From: Yponomeuta sedellus
Lineage: Eukaryota; Arthropoda; Insecta; Lepidoptera; Yponomeutidae
DNA: 64,000 bases
Assembly: GCA_934045075.1 (NCBI GenBank)
Contig: OW203721.1
Coordinates: 26,630,181 to 26,694,180, forward strand
Direction: 5' to 3'
The number at the start of each line of letters is the position of its first letter. Position 1 is the first letter of the stretch. Below the pieces are notes generated by a model. That model saw only the letters and a list, made by a program, of their open reading frames with translations. It was not told where the DNA came from and did no database searches. Of the stretch, positions 41,615 through 52,700 are shown in pieces. A program made the translations under genes and the position numbers.

Positions 41615-41835
41615 TTAATGCACTAACCCGTGTTAAGGACAATTTTAAAAACCTATTTATAAACCTACGTACCTAATACAGAGAATATTGTAGAGGTTTG
41701 AAATTTCACTGATGCCGGTGAGTCGCCCATTAGCTCAGTTGTAAAAAGCGCTGGCACGGATAGCCAGAGGTCGCGGGTTCGAATCCCGGCATGGGTGGAA
41801 TTTTCAGCCTCTAAATAGGTTTTTAAAATTGCAGA
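41615..41835 (+). mobile_element. tRNA-like module with inverted tail arm (copy 2)
   Basis: The left arm at about 41618-41662 (GCACTAACCCGTGTTAAGGA then ACAATTTTAAAAACCTATT) is the reverse complement of the right tail of the 3640-3905 element. A shared spacer (GAAATTTCACTGATGCCGG) follows. Then comes a tRNA-like module at 41722-41799 with TTAGCTCAGTT, a GGCACGGATAGCC stem-loop and GGGTTCGAATCCCGGC (a perfect B box). The right tail is CCTCTAAATAGGTTTTTAAA. The cloverleaf is close, but the base at position 33 is C and one D-arm pair is missing. Confidence 0.75.
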
Positions 41836-42258
41836 AGTTTTTAAAAAGGTGTCACTTAAAAAAAACTTTCTACGAAAACCACTCGCACCCACTAATTTTC
41901 ATCTCAAATTATTATTTTTCTTTTGAAGCATTGTTTTTGTTAACTATAAAAATCAACGCTAAGCAAACATTATGGTATTCTGATTATGTATCTTATTGTA
42001 GAATGACGATATCATGTTATGATTTTTTGATGACATGATAATGACGTCCCTTAACTGGAACCATTAATCTGGAACAGAGGGATGGTAGAAGAGACCCCTG
42101 AACTACTGAGTTGATGAAATTTTAAAGAAAAAGTCATATATTTAATAGCCCGGATTGAAATGAAAATGTTTTATTTAAAGTAGCTTAATGAACTTTATAA
42201 TTCAAACTAGGTGTCCATTTAAAAATCTTGACTGTCCCTAGTCTCCAGGTCGTGCAGA

Positions 42259-45200
42259 ATGGTGCTTATGCGAGGGATGAAGGGTCTGCTGCAAGTAGCA
42301 GGCGCGCACAGCTGTCTGGTGCGGGCTGGCCGGACAGCTCTCTACAGCACTCAGCATGAAGGTAAATAGATATGTTATTGGACAAATAAAAGTTTCAAAA
42401 TGTATGACAGTATGTTGCGTTTACCGATGTTCAATATAGGCGATCTAGAACCCAAAGAAGTGACTTTAGTTGCAAGACAATACTTTTGAGATGACCTTGG
42501 TTGACATTGCAACAGGTGTTAACCCTGAACGCAGCTTTATTTCACGGTAATAAATTTAAAGTGGGATTACACCGTTAAGGGTTATATTTGGTTTACATCT
42601 GAATTTAGGCAATACAAGACAATATATTGGGCTAGAATAGGATTCGCTGCCCCTGTCCATGCACCACCGTCGACTTTAGGGAAAGAGCTCAAGAACTACC
42701 ATCGGTAAATGGACAAGACACGAATTCTAAAATTTGACCCCCCGCTCCCTATTATAGACTTACTCTCAGAAAGAGAGTATGGGCTTGAATACCAGTCGTG
42801 TCCATACTCTTGAAATCGCTAATCCAGCTAAGAAGCTGGATTAGGGATTTCAAGGTATTTCAAACTCAGGTTTCCTTACGATGTTTTCCTTCATGGTTAA
42901 CAAGTAGTATTCTTACTATAACAAATGTCCATAACTTAGAAAACTAAGTCATTGGTACATGCCCACACTAGGAATTGAACCTGGGTCTCCCGTTTCAGAC
43001 GCCATTGTTACTGGGCTACCGTCGCGGTAATTTATTTAAATTTAATGAAATATCCTAAACTCAAGAATGTCTTTACCCTGGACGTTCCATGTGATATTAT
43101 AAATTTTTCATTCTAAAGTCAATACCTAATAAATTTCATATGCATTGCGATTTGCGTCTGGATTTTATTTGCCTTGCGATTTGCGTATGAGGTCATATCG
43201 ACCCGTGCACTAAGCTAAGACAGGACAGACTGTACCGTTTAATTGTTCTGAGATTGTATCTTGATTAGTGACACTGACAGTGGTGCATATACCATGCTTT
43301 ATTTATGACGAGGCAATGTTGACGTGTTTATTAAAATAACGTCGAAATCAAAAGATAACGAATTAACGTAACAAACCACATCGGTTAGATACTCCATCGT
43401 TACGCAAAAATAAACAAATTGATCGAGCACTGCTTATCGGTCTTCTCTAACAATTACTTAATTACACTTAAACGAATCCTACACAGTCAGATATTGCGTT
43501 GATATTTAAAAAGGATTTGGTAAAATATATTGTTCGTTAATTCGATGACCGCCACATTGGTCTAGCCGTAAATATGCTTGACCATCAAAACAGAAGTCGT
43601 GGGTTCGATTCTCACTAGAGGCCGCCGTACCCAATTTGGTTTGTCTTGCCTGTTTACTATAGCTCGAGGTGTCGTGGTTTGAGACTATATAGGATTATTG
43701 AATATCTACAAACGATCAATGAGGTGCTTAGGTAACTTAGTTCTACGTAGATTGTAACTATAATTTACAAGTGGTAAAAAATGCGTTTCATTTTTATTTA
43801 ATTTTTCATTTTCCTTTTTTGAAGATAACGAGGTACTTTTTACGGTTCCAGGTCGGCTGTACACGAAAAAGCACGAGTGGGTGTCAGTGAAAGGCGATAT
43901 CGGCACAGTCGGTATTTCAAACTTTGCTCAGGTTAGTCCAGGTTAGGAGCTACAGGTTCGCCCAGGTAAAGCGCTACCTATCTTATGTTATGTCAGCTGT
44001 CTAGCATGAAAGTCTGTCTAGCATTAAGACTAGACACAACATAGCGTAACACAAGGTAAGGACACCAAAAGTGTTAGTCTCCATTTTCGTTGAAGTTTTC
44101 TCCTTTGTAGATTACACCGATTAAACTGAGAAAGTGCCGTGACCCATACCTTCATCAGTTGGTTACTTCACTTTAAATAAACGTTAAGCTTCACACTGCT
44201 CGAGGAGTAAATAATGCCAAATAAACCCTGGACTTAATGAACCTTTTAACAGCTAACGCGGCTTTATTTAGGTTTACCCTATCTTGCCCAGAGACATAAC
44301 GTCGACTAAATAGTCGTGGTCTTCCAGGAAGCTCTGGGCGAGGTGGTATTCGCGCAGCTGCCGGAGGCGGGGCGGCAGCTGGCGGCCGGGGAGGAGTGCG
44401 GGGCGCTCGAGAGCGTCAAGGCTGCTGGGGAGCTCTACACACCGGTCTCCGGCTGCGTGAGTTGCCCTGCCACTTCTTTAAGACGGGTGTACATGTGATA
44501 GCTTCGATGACGAGCACTTTATTCGTAAAAACTCACACCCAAGATTAGCAGCACATGCATCTTTTTGAATTGATTTCCGTTATAACAAATTTTAGACACA
44601 CGATTGACGACTTCATCATCAACCCATTATGTCCCCACCGAGAGGCGCGGGTCTCTTCCATAAGGAAGGTATAGGCCATACTCCACCATGGGGGCCAAGT
44701 ACGGATTGGTGGAGGCTTGTAAAATTGATGGCTGGTCTCACTGTCAGAAGTTTTCAAGCCGCTCGAAGGCCTCTGACTTGGCTTAACGGATTGAAGACTC
44801 GTTTAGACATTATTGCAATTATTTTATTCCCTACATAGTGCTCTTTCAGATACGTCTGAACTAGAATTTTGAAATAATTTGGCATAGATATCACACTGAC
44901 ATAGTTATTATTGTCTATGTACCTAAATGAGGCATGATTCTTTTTCTGAATGGCCCCGTTATATCGTTGAATTTGTATGAAAATTTTGTGTGTATTGGAA
45001 ATATTTGTGTAGCCACGCTTTGGCGGAACCATGGTCCAAGGTCCACATTACCGATGGACTCTAATGTGCTACTACTCCACAACGGAGCAAGAGTCCGTGG
45101 TGCGAAGCATACAGTGACATCAATGGTATAATTATTTTTGTAGGTAACGGAGAAAAACGAGAAGGTGGAGTCGTCGCCGGCGCTGATCAACTCATCGTGT

Positions 45201-45305
45201 TTCGAGCAGGGCTGGCTGTTCCGCGTGCGGCTGCGCGACCCAGCGGAGCTGCGCGCGCTCATGGACCAGCAGGCCTACGACCGGTTCCTGGAGGAGACCC
45301 ACTGA
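42259..45305 (+). CDS. GCSH: Glycine cleavage system H protein, mitochondrial, 157 aa
   Basis: Exons: 42259-42361, 43852-43931, 44328-44456 and 45144-45305 (TGA 45303-45305), all phase-compatible. Residues 1-31 form an arginine-rich, acid-free presequence ([11 protein letters not shown]). The mature part opens [10 protein letters not shown], followed by [18 protein letters not shown]. The lipoyl-lysine motif [17 protein letters not shown] places the modified Lys at residue 92. The end is [12 protein letters not shown]...[11 protein letters not shown] protein shuttles the aminomethyl group between the P, T and L proteins of the glycine cleavage complex in the mitochondrial matrix. An acceptor (CTCCAG) sits 11 bases before the ATG, so a non-coding upstream exon is likely. 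Length and motifs are normal for the family. Confidence 0.95.
42860..43030 (-). mobile_element. tRNA-derived SINE-like repeat
   Basis: The minus strand reads ACCGCGACGGTAGCCCAGTA, an A-box-like start, and a B-box-like GGTTCAATTCCTAG, followed by a body with CATGAAGGAAAACATCGTAA. It lies in the first GCSH intron. Not a functional tRNA. Confidence 0.6.
43545..43680 (+). mobile_element. tRNA-derived SINE head
   Basis: ACCGCCACATTGGTCTAGCC resembles an A box and GTGGGTTCGATTCTCAC a B box, separated by about 40 bases. The following GCCGTACCCAATTTGGTTTG is not tRNA. It lies in the first GCSH intron. Confidence 0.6.
44623..44745 (-). repeat. Dispersed repeat, family A fragment
   Basis: The reverse complement of the 3' part of family A: GTGTCCCCACC-type block, GGGTCTCTTCC, and CCATACTCCACCATGGGGGC. 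It lies in the third GCSH intron. Confidence 0.6.
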
Positions 45306-46770
45306 CAGCTGGCGTGCGGCTGGCTTCACACACTGATGCAGAGCCGGGCGCACATGACAGGAACACCTTTCCTAAACCAATTAAAACTCAAATTCGTTGA
45401 CAAATACTTTTATGTTAGTTTGAACAAGTATCAGGATACAATGAATGATTTTTAAGTCTTTGCCGACTCTAGCTACTCTTACTTGCGCATTCAATTTCTT
45501 TTCTGAATTTAAATAAGTAACTGCGCTGCTGGTTTTTGCTAGACCCAACCAAAAAAATGTTGTAATATCCTGACGTCTCTTTCGGTGACAAATCACTCGT
45601 GATTTTAGTCACCCTAAAAGAATAGTGTTCTTTTTTTTTAACAAACCAACCACAAAATTAGTCAATAGTTACATTCAACGTACGTGATCATAAATATCTA
45701 CTTGAAATGTGGCTGAACTTCAAATTTTTATGACGACTGTCTCATCAAAGTCTAGGTTTTACACAGCTCTCTGCTACATTACATAAAGATAATATTAAAT
45801 TATTATTAGAGTTGGTTAGTAGATATAGTATGCATGAATATTTGTTTTGTATTTAAAGCAGATAAGTCTTTATTAATGGCTGTGTTAACATTTTGATTAA
45901 CTTATTTATTGCTCATGTGCATATGTAAGTTGGTGTCCAACGCAGACGTATTAGGATAAGTAAATATAAATAATTGTATATTATAAGCAATGAAACATTT
46001 TCATACATCATTATGAAGATTGTTTTATATATATGTTACTTAAATTAAAAATTAATTAAATCTTTTGGAATCATTCTATATTTTCTCGATAATGAATAAT
46101 ACATATGTTCATATGTATCAAATAATATCAAACAAAAGTCAGAGTTATTTTTTAAATTCTCAGGAATTCAGGAAATCCAGGAAAGAGGTTAATTGGGAAA
46201 TTAATAAATGTAGGAGCGGCCGCAAAATCATTATCGATAATATTTTAATACATAGGGTAAGTGTCCTAAAACAAAAGTTTATGTGAATGAAAAACACTCT
46301 GAAATTTCCAGAAATCGTCATTAGAGAGTCCGCTGGAAAGGTACATATTAGACCTATAATTGACGTGTTCCCAAAAATGCGCATTTAAAAAATACTCTGT
46401 ATATTGAAGCTCTATGTCCCTAACATTTAGAAAACATTAAAGCGAATCTAAAATCATAACCAGTCACCTCTTATTTCTGATCACTTTATATCTACACTTG
46501 CACAGCAGCAATACTTACTTAATATGCGGCTCAGTGAATTTACATTCTGAGTTAGAGTACGTCAACCTCCAGTAGTTGTTAGATAAGGTTATTTGCTAAC
46601 TGAACTGTAAGCGTAGTACACTAATCACTTGAATTAAATAGTGCGTTTACTTAATTGGGTACTCGCCAAGTATCATGCTATCGAGGACACCATCACCTTT
46701 GCCTCTTGACTGCATGGAGCTCGCGAATCAAGAGAGTGTGAGGCGCTGTACTAGACCAGAAAAATCGTGT

Positions 46771-49700
46771 CTACTTGAGCGCGGAGGCGCCGGAAATGAT
46801 CTCAATGAGCTCGCGCGTGATGACGGCCTGCCGCGTGCGGTTAAACAGCAGCGTCAGCTTCTTGATCATCTCGCCGGCGTTCTTGGTGGCGTTGTCCATG
46901 GCGGACATGCGGGCCGACTGCTCGGACGCCGCGCCCTCCTTCAGCGTATAGTACAGCAGAGCTGCCAGCGTCCACTCCGCGTAGCTCTCCAGCTGGTCCT
47001 CTTCTACTTCATCGAACGCGTTTATGTTGGGCGCTTTCTGATACATAGAACATGACTCTCGTAATTTTAGATAGATAAATAAACAAATGTACTCCACATT
47101 TGTTAACAATACCACCCGTTATCCGTGAAAGAAGACATTGTAAGACAAAACCTGAGTGGCTGAGATGTTCACGTATCTCTTTGCTTAAAATCGCCAAGCT
47201 ACGGCAAGCACAGTGGAACTTGCGGAAGCTTATTTAATTGAATCAGATGCTTCATTTGCATTTTAGCCTTTGTATTTTCGTAATGAGCTGACGTAGCGTC
47301 CCGTAGTAGCTTCACTCACACTAGATGGGTAAAGGGACCACTCGTCTCTGCAGTGCCTGAGACATTGTTTTTTAGACGAAGTAGGCTTGCCCAGCATCTA
47401 TATCAATTGGTCCACAGGAAAAACAAGTCATTGCGCGCAGGCAGAGCCAACCAAAGTACTCAACATAAGCGATAAATAGAGTGTTGTCTAACCTCTATCC
47501 CGATCTTATTGAAGAAGGGCATGACGTCTAACTCGTACTTGACCGCGGAGTAAAACTTATTGTAGTAGATCTCGCCCGTGTCGTAGCTGTAACCCGCATC
47601 CGAGACCGCCGCCGCCATCACGGATGCGTCCGCGAACACCGGCGCGATGCGACCGATCTGTGGTCAGCCAACAATGGCAAAAACCTCGATCGATACAGGT
47701 TGCTTACATCCAATTCTGGTTTAAGATTTAGTTCACCTATAAGTGGACATTGGACGCGATTGGCAGGGTACCGGCGAGGTTGATGTGACCGTATAGTTGA
47801 ACCGGAGTAAAAATTTTATAGGACTTCAGAATACTGAAGTATAGATTGTCATCGTCCTTAGTAACTTTATATCTGTGCAGACAGTACAGTTTATTGAATT
47901 CACTGATGTTGGTAGCGCTTTGGTAGAATGCTTGTACTTATTTCATGCGTCACTTCAAGGGTTTGATTCCAGCATAAATCTTACCTATTTACTTTTCAAT
48001 TTAAGTAGATACATTTGTGATTTTGTAGAAGCAATACCCCAATACTTTGTGTAAAGAAAAAAATCGTGTGGAAACCTAAGTGTCTTGAAGTATTCACATA
48101 TCCAATCGTTTGAAATCGCCAATTTGCGGCGAGTACGTGTTGTATACAGGTACGCTCATGCTTTTTATCTGAGAGAAAGCTTGTGCCCTGCTGTGGGATA
48201 TACTCAGCTTACGTAGAATTTGACGAAAAAGTAAAGCAACTGATATGTACGCTTGTATTTACCATTTTACCATGAGGCAGGGGTAGACTCACGTCTTTCA
48301 CGCTGACAAGCATGTGGTGCGAGAACTGGCGGCGCAGGATGCCGCGCGCCTTGTCGCCCACGCAGACCAGCCGGTTGGTGGCAGGCTCGGCTGGCGCGCG
48401 CGCCGCCAGGTCGCGCCGAATGCGCCGCGCCACACCCGAGTGCACGCCGCCGCACAAGCCTGCGCATTGTCATCGTTAGCCACCGTAAATAATAGTGGGT
48501 AATGGCTTTACCTGGTGCTAATTATCGCCACCAGTGGAAAAAAAGCTCTGTCGGACGACACGCTGTCTAGGGCTCCGTAGAACTACTTACTTTACAAAAC
48601 TTCATCGAAGTAATTTTAATGGAACCTGTAGGAAGTTTTCTTTTAACTAACTTGTAAATAAAAAACTTAGGTAAAGCACGGCTTACTAAAGCCGTGATAG
48701 TTTTCATTTTAACTTAATTATATGTGAACTCATTATATATGACCACTGTGAATTAGGTATATAATGTCCACTGTGTTATGCTCGCGAACGAGTGCTGTTC
48801 GTGTGTCTGGCCGCAGCACTTATGTTTCCCCTATTATTGTGAGACATTTGACTAAAGCCTTGCCATTTAGGGTTGTTAATGGCAATCATGAAAGCTTATT
48901 AGGTATACGTACATATAGGTGGTAAATGATGTATTTGGTTTAAGATGACTTGAGAAAAGCTTGTCAGAGTAGAGTTTTTTTCCGCTGCCTTTTTCTCCTC
49001 TACAATACGGCCCGAAGGCAGCTGCTTACATTTTACATTATACATTGACAATCAGCCAATAGAATGTAAATTGTTGACGTTAAACCAAACAAAAAAAAAA
49101 AGAAATTCATATCTAATTGAGATGACGAGAGGTGGAACCAAAACTATAATTATATTTTCGAAAAGATTTTGTATTATTGTTTTGTCGACGTGATTAACAT
49201 GTATAGGTAATAACATGCCAATAAGACTTTCTGCAAATGATAATATATACACTAGATTGTAGATAATCTGTCTCTAAAGGCACCCTTTCGCAACAAAATT
49301 GAACCGAACGCTTTCATATAATTACCATTCGACATGTTGCGAGACATCACGGGCCACGGTAGCTATAGAATAATGGCTGACAGCAAGTAAGAGATGGCAC
49401 CGTTACAAGAAAGTTTATCATCAGCCCAACTCTGCCCTCTACTAGGCATAGGTATTTTCCTGTCACGCCATATTTCGCAGTCTCTTGCCCTCCTTGGCTG
49501 CCACTCCGTTAAGGTATCCTGCCTACATATGATAAGATAAGAATACCTATTCTTTATTGAACACCAGGAAAAAACAAACCTAAAATAATTACAAAGACAC
49601 AGTTCAGTAGGCGGCCTTATTGCTTACTGGTCCACCTGTAATCTTTCCGTCGCGCCAGAGGTCCCGCCTGCGTCAACGTTCATCAACTATCTCAGGGTAA

Positions 49701-52700
49701 TCCGTGTTCTTTAGCTAGTGGTAGGTACCGCCGAAGAAATTTGTTCTTCACTTAGCTCCGAGATTCTATTAGATTCTATGTTATTGTAATAGCTGTTGGT
49801 TGGTTAAATTAGATCTCTAAATAAATAAATAACTTAGGGCAATACTCTCGTACAAAGTAGCTGTGCCAGCGACGTTGCTCTAGTGGGATTAGGATTTAAA
49901 AAACCTATCAATTGTCTACCTTTATGTCAAATCTGAATCAAGTCATACAGCGTCATTGTGTGATTAACCTACCGTCGAAAATAATAATATGAAATAATAT
50001 TATTTTATTATATATATTGAGCTAAAAAAAATCTGGATTAATTGTTTGTTTTGCTTTTAACTGATAAGTAAATACGCAGATTGCGCGAAATGAAATTAAA
50101 AGTAGAACAGGAAAAGAGAGCAAGGTCGCTTAGGCATGTATCGACATAATATTGCGCTGTGGTGACCTAACATCCTGGAGACATTCCATGGGGCGTTCCT
50201 AGACAAACCTAGTGCGTACACCACGCGGATGATAAAAAGACAAAATTTTCCTTATTATTCAACTCAGCACGATGCTTTGACGAGAACGATGGCGCGATGT
50301 AATTCGCAGCTTACTTTTATCAACTTGATACGAGTATGTGAAATTGACTGCATCTACAATTTCGTGATTTTTTATTTTACAGAACAAACCTGCTAAGCTT
50401 TTAAATAGAGAATAATTTTACAGTGAAAACATGCTAAGTATGCAGCGAAAGAGATCTGTCAAGATCGCAGCAAGTGGCTACGATTTCTCTTTCGTTTCAT
50501 TATTAGTCTTTGCATGCACGCATAGTTAATGCAAATATACACAATTCCAATAATCATTTTTAGTTATATAATAAGTGGTAATAATTAATCATTATTTTGT
50601 TACAGTTCTTCTACCAACCTTTTTTTATCTACTACTGATAAGTAGTTTCACTCAAATTACGACCATGAATGAACAGTTGCTTACTTATTAAACACGTTTT
50701 ATTCCAAATTTTAAAACTGGTCTTCAATTACAAGTGACATTTCATGACCCTTAACTTTTGATGATCCTTGAGTGAGTGAGTCTGTGAGTGCCGAAATTGG
50801 CCATTTTCGGACTTCACGTCTTATAACGTAACTAGTTGAGTTACTGAAATTCGGAGTAATGCTTTCATTTGGCCATCTTAATGCCCTTGCAAATTTTCAG
50901 TCTTGTGACATGCTGGTTTCGAGTATAGAGAGGGCTCGAAAAGTGCTCGAAATAGTTCGTGTGAGTATATGCAAACGCGGGCCAGCCGAGAACTTGACCT
51001 GGCGCACCTTGATTTTTAACGACGCACGTGGAGCAAAAGCTGGGTAATGGCGCGATTTTTATCTCTCAATCGAATCCGACTAGGTCCGGCAAATGAGAAC
51101 AGCTGTTAAATTCAAAATAACGAAGTACCTAACGTAAGTAGACATTTAGGTCTACCTACATTGTCAGACACGGTAAGTATCACACGTACCTATTTTAAAA
51201 TATGAACTTAATTTAAATAAATATCTTGTGATACGCAAATTCAAGCAAATGGTAGTCCTTGGCCGAATTTCATAAGGCTCGACCGTACTGTTAACAAAGT
51301 TGCAACTAAAACAAGCCGTATAAACTTAAGTTAAAAACGTAATACTCAACTCTTCAAAGGCTCGGACGCCTGATTATCTGTCAAACCACTTTTCTAAGTT
51401 TTTACCTCCAGTTCTAGTATCACTGAATTCGAATTTGAACTTATGTTATTTGTCGCGCGTTTGCGCAATTTTTCAAGATCTTTGCTCTACATGCGGTCTC
51501 CGATTAAGGACACAAAGCACCAAGTCCTACCCGATCATAGGCAGACCAAATCATAAAAATATATATTCTGTTTGTCGAATGTCAATGTACAATAGGAGCT
51601 TTCGGGTCAAAAATTTTATAGAGAAAAAGGCAGCCAAAAGAATCTCTCCGACCACCTCAAATCATAATGAGTGTTACCTAACATGATCCCATGAGTGCCA
51701 TCAATAAAGTTGTTTTTGTAAAACATTAGTCGCTACATAAGCCCCACTGCGCGATGCACAGGCTTGCTCCCAGACTAATCACCACGCGTGACCAAGGTGT
51801 GAACTTCACACAGATGTTGGCATATGACGGAACGGAAGACAAGACCTTTCGGATGGCGAGAGTATTTTCGCGCTATTATTCAAAATTTGGTTGCAAATTA
51901 AGGTTACTTAAGCCGCGACAAAGTTAGGACGGTGAACAGTTTAGCATAAACAGCAGTGCAATCGATAACCATAAGATTTTAATAGTTAGATAGCCACAAT
52001 TTTCCTGTAGATACTCTAAGGTAAAAAAATGTCCCTAGTACAAAAATTACGAGTACCTTACTGAGTAGGATGAAGTATTCTAACTTATTCTCTGGTTTAC
52101 CAAAATTCCACCGGATTTCTCCCGCTGAAGAGTCCCAAGTCCAAAGGAGCCACCTTAGCTTGTACCTACTCGCCCATAGGTCACTAGATCCAGTGTTACT
52201 GACCTCTGTCGGAAGTGACGGCGATGTAGATGCGTTTGAGGTCCTTCTTCTCGTCTTCTTTCTCCGCGGGCGCGGGCTCCGGGGCCACTTCCTTAGAGTA
52301 ACACACAGTGTTAAAACAATTATATATGTATAGTATTAAATCATTGTGATCCGAAAGCTATTCAAACTTGATACCAAAACCAACTAGGTTTATACATGAC
52401 ATTTCGCTGAATATCATTAAAATATTTTGGTTATAATAGGGACGCAAACGGACGCAGATATGGGACTTCTGTGAAGGCAAGGAACTTGGCATGTTCTTGT
52501 ATATCATGAATTTTTTCAAGGCGAGACATTCGTCACTATTTTATTTTATGTTACGAATGGAAAATATTTTTCTCGTTGGTGTACAAAAGTTTCTATTTAT
52601 CTACCGAACCTAAACGCAAAATCTATTAAAACTTGTCTTATATGAACGTCAATACTGTGGACTAATAAGCCTCCTAAACTAATCTAGGCCCGTGGCAAGC

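Noticed and set aside
41722..41799. Possible functional tRNA gene (also 3786-3850 and 63059-63135)
   Set aside because: A and B boxes are good, but position 33 is not T, the acceptor stem is imperfect, the same unit recurs with a shared tail, and one copy has target duplications. A SINE-type origin fits better.
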